Assembly (NCBI RefSeq): GCF_000023285.1
Contig: NC_013162.1
Location: 1,218,501 to 1,282,500 of the forward strand
Source of the DNA: Capnocytophaga ochracea DSM 7271
GTDB taxonomy: Bacteria > Bacteroidota > Bacteroidia > Flavobacteriales > Flavobacteriaceae
Direction of reading: 5' to 3'
Length of the DNA: 64,000 nt
Made by a program: the position numbers and the translations under genes. The stretch's first letter is position 1. Every line of letters begins with the position of its first letter. A model generated the notes under the pieces. That model worked only from the letters and a program-made list of their open reading frames with translations. It searched no databases and was not told where the DNA came from. This document shows, one piece after another, positions 26,264-33,126 of this stretch.

Positions 26264-26307
26264 AGTGGGTCTACAGTGGCTCTACAGTGGCTCTACAGTG
26301 GGTCTAC
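26264..26307 (-). repeat. 11-bp tandem array AGTGGCTCTAC x4
   Basis: Four units of exactly 11 bases; outer two read AGTGGGTCTAC and inner two AGTGGCTCTAC. This is the complement of the GTAGAGCCACT unit at 13831-13900. Confidence 0.97.
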
Positions 26308-26488
26308 AATAATGATTAATCAAATTATAATTGAAGATTAATTGAGTTTATAGCGATACTATCTGCTAATATCATTGGCAACTGGTTAGATTTGTCGGAC
26401 ATAAAATAACTAACGTAAGTTCGATGTAAGAAAAGTGTAGCTTACGCTACAGAAATCTTACAATTCTTTACAAATCAAACAAATAGGC
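26264..26488 (-). repeat. dispersed repeat R2, copy B
   Basis: Inverse of the segment at 13634-13900: array of 11-bp units first, then ATGATTAATCAAATTATAATT, AACTAACGTAAGTTCGATGT, the TGTAGC-TTAC-GCTACA hairpin (about 26437-26452) and CTTTACAAATCAAACAAATA. Confidence 0.85.
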
Positions 26489-26858
26489 AACAAGTTGCCT
26501 TTAGACACATATTCTGCTATGCCAGCTCGCAAACTACACACAGATTATAATACAAATACAATTGTAAATCAGTATTGTATATATTGAATAGATATTATAG
26601 TCAAACAAAAATAGATTACGACTCAATAGGCTTGTTTTTAGAGGGCGTTTTGCAAATCGCCCCCTACAATATACTGAAAAAGCGACTGATTATCAGTGTG
26701 TCAATTTTACTAAGGGTCATAGCACGACGAGGAGAGAGCTACACGAGCAGGTGGAAAATTAGAGAATTAGAAAATGAGGGTGTGTAGTTAATCGGAGTTC
26801 TCAGAAAATCTCGGAGAGGCTCAGGACATCACTGATGACTAAAAACTAAGTACTAAAT

Positions 26859-26890
26859 TTTGCTAATTTACAAATTAGTTATTATCTTTG
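26859..26890 (+). promoter_or_regulatory. promoter of the tyrosine ammonia-lyase gene
   Basis: TTTG (26859-26862), 20 bases, TATCTTTG (26883-26890); 139 bases before the start. Confidence 0.65.
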
Positions 26891-27029
26891 TCGCCAGATT
26901 ACTAATGGAGAGAATTGCCTTGTTGATATTAATAGGGTGAATTGCCTCACATACTCAGCTGTGCCAGCTCGCTGACTTTGCCCCTACGACATAACACAAA
27001 ACTTGATTTATATTAAGAACTAAATACTA

Positions 27030-28538
27030 ATGAAAACATTGCGTACTTACAGCGATTTTAAAGATATCGTTTTTGATAAGAAAGAAGTGGCTATTAGCAA
27101 AGAAACTAAAGCCCTCATTGAAGAGAGTTACGCTTTCTTAAAAGACTTTGCAGAGAACAAAATCATCTATGGCGTGAATACGGGCTTTGGACCGATGGCG
27201 CAATATCGCATTGAAAAAGAAGACCAATTGCAGTTGCAATACAACCTTATCCGCAGTCATAGTTCGGGCTTAGGGGAGGTGTTTGATGAAGAAACCGTGC
27301 GGGCGGCTATATTGTGTAGACTTACGAGCTTGTCGTTAGGCAAATCGGGGGTGCATATAGAGGCAATTGAACTGATGCGCGACCTATTGAACTACCGCAT
27401 TACCCCGCTTATTTTCCAACACGGAGGCGTGGGAGCTAGTGGCGACCTTGTGCAGTTAGCCCATCTCGCCTTAGTGCTCATAGGCGAAGGAGAAGTGTTC
27501 TACAAAGGCGCGCGCAGACCTACGGCTGAAGTATTTGCCGAAGTGGGACTCAAACCGCTACAAATACACTTACGCGAGGGTCTTTCGCTGATGAACGGCA
27601 CGTCGGTAATGACGGGCTTGGCAGGGGTGAATGTGTATTACGCACAAAAGCTATTGGATTGGACAGTGAAGTTCACAACGGCTATCAACGAGCTAGTACA
27701 GACTTATGACGACCATTTTTCATCTGAATTAAACAACGCCAAACAACATACTGGGCAAAAAGAAATCGCCCGAATGATGCGCGACTTCTTGCACGACAGC
27801 AAGCGCACCCGCAAACGTGCAGAACATCTTTACAAAGGGCAGCACAACGAAACTGTATTTAAAGAAAAGGTGCAAGAATACTACTCCTTGCGCTGTGTGC
27901 CACAGATACTCGGGGCTGTATACGACACCATTGCGCATACTGAGCGCATCGTAGAAGAGGAACTGAACTCGGCTAACGACAACCCAATAGTAGATGTGCC
28001 TACCCAACAGGTATATCACGGGGGTAACTTCCACGGCGATTATATATCTCTTGAAATGGACAAGCTTAAACTGGTAGTTACCCGTATGACAATGCTTGCT
28101 GAGCGACAGCTCAACTACCTTTTGAACCCCAAAATCAACGAGCTATTGCCACCATTTGTGAACGCAGGGAAATTGGGCTTTAACTTCGGTATGCAAGGGG
28201 TACAGTTTACCGCTACTTCTACCACTGCCGAAAACCAAACCCTCTCTACCTCGATGTATGTGCATAGTATCCCGAACAATAACGATAATCAGGATATAGT
28301 GAGTATGGGTACCAATGCGGCGACTCTTACCCATAAAGTGATAAACAACGCTTTTCAGGTGCTTGCTATTGAGGCTATCACCATTGCGCAGGCTATCGAT
28401 ATCTTGGGCTGTTATGACGAGCTTTCGAGCACTACAAAAGAATGGTATAGGGAAATAAGAGAGATTATACCGTTCTTTAAGGAAGATTTGGTGTTTTATG
28501 CTTACTTGAAGGAAGCCACATCGTGGTTAAAGAAATAG
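27030..28538 (+). CDS. aromatic amino acid ammonia-lyase, tyrosine ammonia-lyase type (flexirubin pathway)
   Basis: This 502-residue MIO enzyme removes ammonia from an aromatic amino acid. Ala136-Ser137-Gly138 (in GGVGASGDLVQLAHLAL) forms the MIO cofactor. The sequence YGVNTGFGPMAQYRI, LQYNLIRSHSSGLG, VQEYYSLRCVPQILG and VHSIPNNNDNQDIVSMGTN closely follows, as I recall it, the tyrosine ammonia-lyase of Flavobacterium johnsoniae. The Ser-His pair (SHSSG) is like histidine ammonia-lyase, so automated naming as HutH is likely, but the overall match and the next gene, an acyl-ACP reductase, favour 4-coumarate supply for flexirubin or aryl-polyene pigment. No other hut genes are present. Confidence 0.88.
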   Translation: MKTLRTYSDFKDIVFDKKEVAISKETKALIEESYAFLKDFAENKIIYGVNTGFGPMAQYRIEKEDQLQLQYNLIRSHSSGLGEVFDEETVRAAILCRLTSLSLGKSGVHIEAIELMRDLLNYRITPLIFQHGGVGASGDLVQLAHLALVLIGEGEVFYKGARRPTAEVFAEVGLKPLQIHLREGLSLMNGTSVMTGLAGVNVYYAQKLLDWTVKFTTAINELVQTYDDHFSSELNNAKQHTGQKEIARMMRDFLHDSKRTRKRAEHLYKGQHNETVFKEKVQEYYSLRCVPQILGAVYDTIAHTERIVEEELNSANDNPIVDVPTQQVYHGGNFHGDYISLEMDKLKLVVTRMTMLAERQLNYLLNPKINELLPPFVNAGKLGFNFGMQGVQFTATSTTAENQTLSTSMYVHSIPNNNDNQDIVSMGTNAATLTHKVINNAFQVLAIEAITIAQAIDILGCYDELSSTTKEWYREIREIIPFFKEDLVFYAYLKEATSWLKK

Positions 28539-28549
28539 AATGTTTTTCA

Positions 28550-28580
28550 ACTTTGGCAAAGTTTCAAACTTTGCCAAAGT
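28550..28580. repeat. perfect palindrome between the ammonia-lyase and fabG genes
   Basis: 15-base arms (28550-28564 and 28566-28580) around a single C. Each arm is itself built on the self-complementary word ACTTTGGCAAAGT, a repeat seen elsewhere in the window. Confidence 0.85.
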
Positions 28581-28673
28581 GTAACGACAGCGCGGTTGAA
28601 AAAATAGAATAATCTGACTTGTCGCACTAATGATAGAAAACAAAAAAAGAAGTAAAACTAAATAAAAAAACAA

Positions 28674-29408
28674 ATGAGAAAGTATGCTATTATTACAGGT
28701 GGTTCGCGAGGTATAGGGCGTGCTATATGCGAAAAACTCGCACAAGACACCGATTATCATTTACTCATTGCTTACCAAAGCAATGAGGTTGCTGCACTTG
28801 AAACCCTCAATCACATCAAGAAATTAGGACGTGAAGGAGAGATTATACGCTTTGACGTATCTGACCACCAAAGTACTACCGAAGCCCTTACCAAATGGCA
28901 ACACGACAATAAAGATGCCGTGGTAGAAGTGATTGTGAACAACGCGGGTATTAACCGCGATGGACTCTTTATGTGGATGCCCCAAGAGGATTGGAGCAAA
29001 GTGATTTCCACTACTCTCGACGGCTTCTACAATGTAACTAATTTCTTTATCCAAAAGATGCTACGCCATCGTTATGGACGTATTATCAACATCTCATCGG
29101 TATCGGGGGTGAAGGGAACCGCAGGACAAACCAACTATTCGGCTGCCAAAGGCGCGATTATTGCGGCTACCAAAGCCTTGGCGCAAGAAGTAGCCAAAAG
29201 ACACATTACCGTGAATGCCATTGCTCCTGGGTTTATCCGCACTGATATGACCTCTTCGCTCAACGAAGAAGACCTCGTGAAACTTATACCGGTAGGTCGT
29301 TTTGGGGAAGCCGAAGAAGTAGCTGACCTCGTATCGTTTTTAGTCTCTAAAAAAGCTTCGTATATCACCGGAGAAGTGATTAATATCAACGGGGGAGTGT
29401 ATAGTTAG
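28674..29408 (+). CDS. 3-oxoacyl-ACP reductase, FabG-like SDR
   Basis: This 244-residue short-chain dehydrogenase reduces 3-oxoacyl-ACP with NADPH. Landmarks: cofactor loop TGGSRGIGRA (9-18), NNAGINRDGLFMWM, catalytic Ser in NISSVSGVKGTAGQTNYSAAKGA with Tyr and Lys (YxxxK), and the C-terminal ITGEVININGG. The MWM segment and its position directly after a tyrosine ammonia-lyase gene resemble the ketoreductase of flexirubin/aryl-polyene clusters more than the housekeeping FabG. The gap of 135 bases contains a long palindrome. A strong terminator follows. Confidence 0.88.
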   Translation: MRKYAIITGGSRGIGRAICEKLAQDTDYHLLIAYQSNEVAALETLNHIKKLGREGEIIRFDVSDHQSTTEALTKWQHDNKDAVVEVIVNNAGINRDGLFMWMPQEDWSKVISTTLDGFYNVTNFFIQKMLRHRYGRIINISSVSGVKGTAGQTNYSAAKGAIIAATKALAQEVAKRHITVNAIAPGFIRTDMTSSLNEEDLVKLIPVGRFGEAEEVADLVSFLVSKKASYITGEVININGGVYS

Positions 29409-29448
29409 GTAAAAGGTAAAAGATAAAAAGTAAAAGGTTATTACACAA

Positions 29449-29491
29449 AAAGCGTTGGCAAAGGTCGTGCTACGACCTTTGCCAACGCTTT
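29449..29491 (+). terminator. strong terminator after fabG, made from a dispersed repeat
   Basis: Perfect 19-bp stem (29449-29467 with 29473-29491), 5-base loop TGCTA, followed by CTTATAATAT. The inner part GGCAAAGGTCG-TGCTA-CGACC is the same word that is scattered elsewhere between genes. Confidence 0.85.
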
Positions 29492-29518
29492 CTTATAATA
29501 TCAATTGTTAATAAAGAA

Positions 29519-31066
29519 TTATCCTTGGTGCGTTTTCTTCAATAAATCGTTTACTACTTTTACGGGGTTGAAGGTGATGATAGGTACTTCTACGAATAGG
29601 GTAATCCAGTGAGCCATAGAGCCATTCCACAAACCAGGGAGTTCGAGAGCTTTTAGCGGTCTGCCCATAAAGGTTTTGGAAGTTATAAAGGCTTGGTTAG
29701 GGTCTACGTACTGTTGTAGATCGAATTTTTCGCCTTTGTAGTTCTTAGTGCCACAAACCAAATCTACGGGGTTAAAGTGAGTAGATTGCTGGAAAATTTC
29801 CTTTTGCTTGGCATCTGCCATATTCACCTGTGCAGATTCGATGATTTGTAAACTATAGTTTTCTCCATCTTTCACCCAGAAAGGACCTCCACCAGGTTCG
29901 CCTTCGTTCTTCACCATTCCGCATACGCGTATAGGGCGATTCAGTTGCTCTTTGATGAACTCCATAGCATATTGACGGCGGAATTTATAGAGATAATCGG
30001 GAACAGAGATATTAATTTCTTTGAGGAAATCGAGAATATGCTTAATCTCTTTCTTCTTAATCTTATCATTATCTATACGATGTAAGATTTTAAACACTTC
30101 GTCTTGTACTTCACATAGTTTTCCGGCGAGCGCTTCTTTGTAAAACACGGTCTCATCGGTATACTTTTTCACTACCACATTATCAATATTCTTGATGAAG
30201 ATGATGTCGGCATCGATATCGTTGAGGTTGCTGAGTAGCGCTCCGTGCCCCGCAGGGCGAAAGACTAAATTACCTTCTTCGTCGCGGAAAAACTCATTAT
30301 CTTCGGTTACCGAAATTGTATCAGTACTTGGTTTTTGGTAAGAGAAAGTCACATCGAAAGTAATGTTATAGCGTTCTTCGAGTATAGGTTTGATATGGTT
30401 GAGTTCCTTATAAAAAGCTTCGGTATGCTGCTCGGTGATGGTGAAGTGTAGGTGTGCTTCTTCCTCATCGGAGGCATAAAGTACTGCTTCGCGGAAGTGC
30501 TCTTCAAAAGGAGTGGCGATTTTCTCGGAATGCTTATGGAAAGGTAGTAATCCCTTAGGCATATTGCCATAGCCCAACCCTTCTTCATTGAGAAGCGTAT
30601 TGACGATGATGTGTTTTTGGATATCTTCGTTTAGTGAGGAAAAGTCGGGGTGATTTTTATCAATAGCAGCTTTTAAGATAGGATAAAAGGCAAAGCGTTC
30701 GAGACCTTCGAAGAAGGTTTTAACTTCTTTGTTACCTGTTCTATTGACATAAGCTATAAATGACTCACGATCGGGTTCGAAATCGTCTCGGAAAGCGAAA
30801 AGAGCTTTAAACATACGGGTAGCCGCACCAGAGGCAGGAACGAATTTGAGGATAGTGTTACCGCGCTTTCGTTTTTGGTAAATAGCAGCGTACTTGGCGG
30901 CTTCTTCTTTGCTGAGCGGAATAATACCATCGTCTATCACAGCGGCTTTATACAGTTGTATAGGAGGAATTCCTTGTTTGAATTGCGCTATTTGGGCTTC
31001 GAGTATTTCTTCGGAGATCCCTTTTTTAATGAGCAATTGGCGGTCTTTTTCTGTTAATTCATTCAT
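29519..31066 (-). CDS. DUF4301 family protein
   Basis: This 515-residue cytoplasmic protein matches DUF4301, a Bacteroidota family of unknown function. A glycine-rich, nucleotidyltransferase-like motif KFVPASGAATRMFKALFAF stands at about 75-93, and further conserved segments are FRPAGHGALLSNLNDIDADI, FIKNIDNVV and RVCGMVKNEGEPGGGPFW. The order (VPASGAATRM, then PAGHGALL, then IFIKNIDNV) is reminiscent of sugar-nucleotide uridylyltransferases, which bind nucleotide with a GxG(T)RM loop and then an Asn-Ile-Asp segment; that link is my inference. Monocistronic, with its own promoter 50 bases upstream. Confidence 0.85.
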   Translation of the reverse strand: MNELTEKDRQLLIKKGISEEILEAQIAQFKQGIPPIQLYKAAVIDDGIIPLSKEEAAKYAAIYQKRKRGNTILKFVPASGAATRMFKALFAFRDDFEPDRESFIAYVNRTGNKEVKTFFEGLERFAFYPILKAAIDKNHPDFSSLNEDIQKHIIVNTLLNEEGLGYGNMPKGLLPFHKHSEKIATPFEEHFREAVLYASDEEEAHLHFTITEQHTEAFYKELNHIKPILEERYNITFDVTFSYQKPSTDTISVTEDNEFFRDEEGNLVFRPAGHGALLSNLNDIDADIIFIKNIDNVVVKKYTDETVFYKEALAGKLCEVQDEVFKILHRIDNDKIKKKEIKHILDFLKEINISVPDYLYKFRRQYAMEFIKEQLNRPIRVCGMVKNEGEPGGGPFWVKDGENYSLQIIESAQVNMADAKQKEIFQQSTHFNPVDLVCGTKNYKGEKFDLQQYVDPNQAFITSKTFMGRPLKALELPGLWNGSMAHWITLFVEVPIITFNPVKVVNDLLKKTHQG

Positions 31067-31116
31067 AATATAATAGTTTCGTTTAACATTCTAAAACTTA
31101 CGATTGTTTTAGAGGA

Positions 31117-31148
31117 CAAAGATATAAACAAAAAAAGATAAAAGCAAA
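31117..31148 (-). promoter_or_regulatory. promoter of the DUF4301 gene
   Basis: Minus strand: TTTG (complement of 31145-31148), 20 bases, TATCTTTG (complement of 31117-31124). Confidence 0.7.
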
Positions 31149-31220
31149 TAAAAAGCAAAAAAAGTTTTTGGAAGATAAAAGGTAAAATTTATGACAGCTG
31201 AGTATGTGGCAAATTAGAGA

Positions 31221-31268
31221 ATGAGAAAATGAGAAAATGAGAAAATGAGAAAATGAGAAAATGAGAAA
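31221..31268 (+). repeat. 8-bp tandem array ATGAGAAA x6
   Basis: Six perfect adjoining units directly before an AGCGTGAGC/GCTCACGCT hairpin (31272-31294). Confidence 0.97.
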
Positions 31269-31335
31269 TGGAGCGTGAGCTTGTAGCTCACGCTAACAAA
31301 GGGACTCGGAGGAGCGAGCTATACGAGTATTCTTA

Positions 31336-31527
31336 TTATTTAGTTTTTGAAACCACAGATTCTTCTGTAGTTATATCGGCTTTTGCGCGGTCTCTTCCTA
31401 TTTGAAAGCCTATGGTAAGGAGTATTGCTATCGCCCCAATAATAGAAAGTACCAAACGTCTTTCTTTATTTTTCTCGCGATAAGCACTGACTAAAAAGAT
31501 ACATAAAAATACAATAACTAACCACAT
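31336..31527 (-). CDS. micro-gene 5 of 5: 63-residue membrane protein
   Basis: Two predicted membrane helices: WLVIVFLCIFLVSAY (2-16) and LVLSIIGAIAILLTIGF (25-41), joined by a charged loop REKNKERR, then a polar tail GRDRAKADITTEE. The second helix ends in GFQIG, like the aromatic-x-x-Gly ends of the other micro-proteins. It follows micro-gene 4 by 11 bases and is the last in the row. No family is recognised. Confidence 0.7.
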   Translation of the reverse strand: MWLVIVFLCIFLVSAYREKNKERRLVLSIIGAIAILLTIGFQIGRDRAKADITTEESVVSKTK

Positions 31528-31538
31528 AATATAAGGGT

Positions 31539-31676
31539 TTAATGAGAGATATAATACAAAAATTCGTTTGTAGTTTTCCCTAATCTATAAATAAAAAATA
31601 AGGATAAGATAACAGCTACAAGGGTTAGTCTTTTGTCACTAAGAATAAGGCGACGGACTGAGGTAAGAAAATTCAT
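31539..31676 (-). CDS. micro-gene 4 of 5: 45-residue membrane protein
   Basis: Starting at 31676 (MNFLTSVRRLILSDKRL) it has one membrane helix (TLVAVILSLFFIYRLG, 18-33) and a short tail. The ATG overlaps the TGA of the previous micro-gene in an ATGA junction, which supports this start over an in-frame ATG 66 bases upstream that would place a Cys/Arg-rich stretch in front. Function unknown. Confidence 0.65.
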   Translation of the reverse strand: MNFLTSVRRLILSDKRLTLVAVILSLFFIYRLGKTTNEFLYYISH

Positions 31677-31804
31677 AAGTCTTTCTGGATATTCCCTACA
31701 AATTCTCCTAAGGCATAAAAAACGCCATATAAGAACCACCATAGTAGAATGGCTAAGAATAACATTTTGGGTATGGATACTGTTTCTGATTCTTTTGTTT
31801 TCAT
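31673..31804 (-). CDS. micro-gene 3 of 5: 43-residue membrane protein
   Basis: Read directly from the minus strand: a polar start MKTKESETVSIPK, one membrane helix MLFLAILLWWFLYGVFYAL, and a short tail GEFVGNIQKDL. It overlaps micro-gene 4 by 4 bases (ATGA), a sign of translational coupling, and follows micro-gene 2 by 27 bases. Function unknown. Confidence 0.65.
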   Translation of the reverse strand: MKTKESETVSIPKMLFLAILLWWFLYGVFYALGEFVGNIQKDL

Positions 31805-31831
31805 ATTACAAACGAGTATTAATGTTAATAA

Positions 31832-31954
31832 CTATTGTCCGAACAATCCTTCAAGGAACCCTTGTTTGGCGGAAGTCCAGTTGTTGTACAGATAGGCGAT
31901 TGCCATTAGTATTAGGAAAGCGCCTATAATTCGGTTTGGTTTTGATTTTTTCAT
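31832..31954 (-). CDS. micro-gene 2 of 5: 40-residue membrane protein
   Basis: From the ATG at 31954: MKKSKPNRIIGAFLILMAIA, then LYNNWTSAKQGFLEGLFGQ. One membrane helix (9-23) and a glycine-containing tail FLEGLFG. A longer in-frame start at 32026 overlaps the stop of micro-gene 1 in a TGATG junction and would add 24 polar residues; I prefer 31954 because the MKK start resembles the other members. Function unknown. Confidence 0.65.
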   Translation of the reverse strand: MKKSKPNRIIGAFLILMAIAYLYNNWTSAKQGFLEGLFGQ

Positions 31955-32025
31955 ATGCTTATTATTAAAATGCGAATTAAGGGAAATGTTGGGAGAGTCA
32001 TCACATATAGGCATTGTAAAAGTCA

Positions 32026-32151
32026 TCAGCGTTGTTTACCTGTTTCATACCCCTCATAAAAGGAGTTTAATAGACTGTCGATGTCTTGTGCTAAGAGAGC
32101 GACCAAAAGAGCTATAACTATTACAATTAAGATTTTTGTACGTGTTTTCAT
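32026..32151 (-). CDS. micro-gene 1 of 5: 41-residue membrane protein
   Basis: Read directly from the minus strand: basic start MKTRTK, one membrane helix ILIVIVIALLVALLA (7-21), then DIDSLLNSFYEGYETGKQR. The FYEG tail is like FLEG in micro-gene 2. A complete promoter ends about 25 bases before the ATG, so this is the first gene of the row. Function unknown. Confidence 0.7.
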   Translation of the reverse strand: MKTRTKILIVIVIALLVALLAQDIDSLLNSFYEGYETGKQR

Positions 32152-32175
32152 AACGTATGTGATTAAAATTCGGTA

Positions 32176-32206
32176 CAAAGGTAGTGAATTATTACTTATA
32201 AAACAA
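32176..32206 (-). promoter_or_regulatory. promoter of the micro-protein operon
   Basis: Minus strand: TTG (complement of 32204-32206), 20 bases, TACCTTTG (complement of 32176-32183), 24 bases before the first micro-gene. Confidence 0.75.
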
Positions 32207-32439
32207 AAATAATGATGCTAATAATACTAAAAATGCCAATAATGCCAGAAATACTGATAATTAACTTTTGCCAAAGGTCGTAGCACGACGGGCGGTGTGA
32301 GCCGCGCAGGCAGTGTGAGCCGCACGGGCTGTTAAATTAGCAGATTAGCAAATGTGGAAATTAGGAAATTAGAAAATGAATAGTGATAAAAATCATTTTT
32401 TGACAGGTCAGACTTGTCGGACAAATTGGATAGGTTAGA

Positions 32440-32660
32440 GAGAGCGGAAGGAAACGGAGAAATTCAGAAGAAGGTTGAAGGGGATTTTGATGAAAAAAGG
32501 GTGTAAGATGGGTGGGGTTAGCTTATAGAGAGCTTATAGGAAGCTTATACGAATCTTGGACGATTGGTATAGAAAGGGTATATAAATAATTGATTCATAA
32601 TATAATACAACAAGGCTAAAAACGGTAAAAACGGGGTTTCGAGGCGAAAGAAAGAGAAAA
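32440..32660 (+). repeat. dispersed repeat R1, copy 3
   Basis: Forward copy: GGAAACGGAGAAATTC start, AAAAAAGGGTGTAAGATGGG, AGCTTATAG units at 32520-32552, ATCTTGGACGATTGGTATAG, AATTGATTCATAATATAATA, and GGGGTTTCGAGGCGAAAG (32633-32650). Confidence 0.9.
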
Positions 32661-33078
32661 GGCACTAGGCCTTAGGTCATAGGCACTAGGAGGGAGTATG
32701 ACGGAAAATCAAAAGAAACCTCCCCCTTCTCACATACTCCGCTCTTGCTGGCTACCTTCAAAGAAGGGGAATGTGGCGAGTCATTTATTGGGTAAGCCCC
32801 CGAACCCCCGAAGGAGGACAAGCTGGAAAAGGAGACAAACCTCCTCCCTTATACATACTTCGCTCTCGAGGGGCACATATTCAGCTATTGTTGGCTATCT
32901 CGGAGAGGGGGAATGTGGTGACGGAAAAAGGAAGAAATGACGGGAGATGAATGACGAGAGAGTATCTGTAAGGAAGCGTTTTCGTAGAAAAAAGAACTGT
33001 GTAAACAGGGATTGTGTAGGATATATAACGAATGTAAGGACTTGGAGCGCTGGGGGTGAGAAAATATTTATGGGTGAA

Positions 33079-33108
33079 TTGCTAATTGATAATTATTTTC
33101 TATCTTTG
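33079..33108 (+). promoter_or_regulatory. promoter of the PPHGxPGHRC lipoprotein gene
   Basis: TTG (33079-33081), 19 bases, TATCTTTG (33101-33108), 18 bases before the ATG at 33127. Confidence 0.75.
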
Positions 33109-33126
33109 CCGAAAATTTACCCATTT

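Larger units (their letters stand above)
26116..27029. other. intergenic region with R2 copy B
   Basis: Holds R2 copy B, decayed short repeats (26490-26780) and the promoter of the ammonia-lyase gene; a 70-codon frame at 26575-26787 has no gene-like features. Confidence 0.6.
32152..33126. other. intergenic region with promoters, R1 copy 3 and decayed repeats
   Basis: Holds the micro-operon promoter, a GTGTGAGCCGCAC element (32313-32325) beside a TCGTAGCACGAC word (32279-32290), R1 copy 3, decayed CCTCCCCC...CACATACTCCGCTC segments (32700-32930), and the promoter of the next gene. An 80-codon frame at 32698-32940 is made only of these repeats. Confidence 0.7.

Noticed and set aside
26575-26787. 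70-codon open frame in the gap before the ammonia-lyase gene
   Set aside because: Lies over repeat-derived AT-rich DNA, lacks any promoter or domain, and the text changes from hydrophobic to Arg/Glu-rich without a plausible fold.
27030-28538. Histidine utilisation gene hutH
   Set aside because: The MIO motif and Ser-His pair fit HutH, but the overall sequence is closer to the flavobacterial tyrosine ammonia-lyase as I recall it, and no hutU, hutI or hutG is present.
32698-32940. 80-codon open frame on the plus strand
   Set aside because: It is made of decayed CCTCCCCC/CACATACTCCGCTC repeat segments, has no signal or domain, no promoter, and Pro/Arg/Trp-rich random-looking text.
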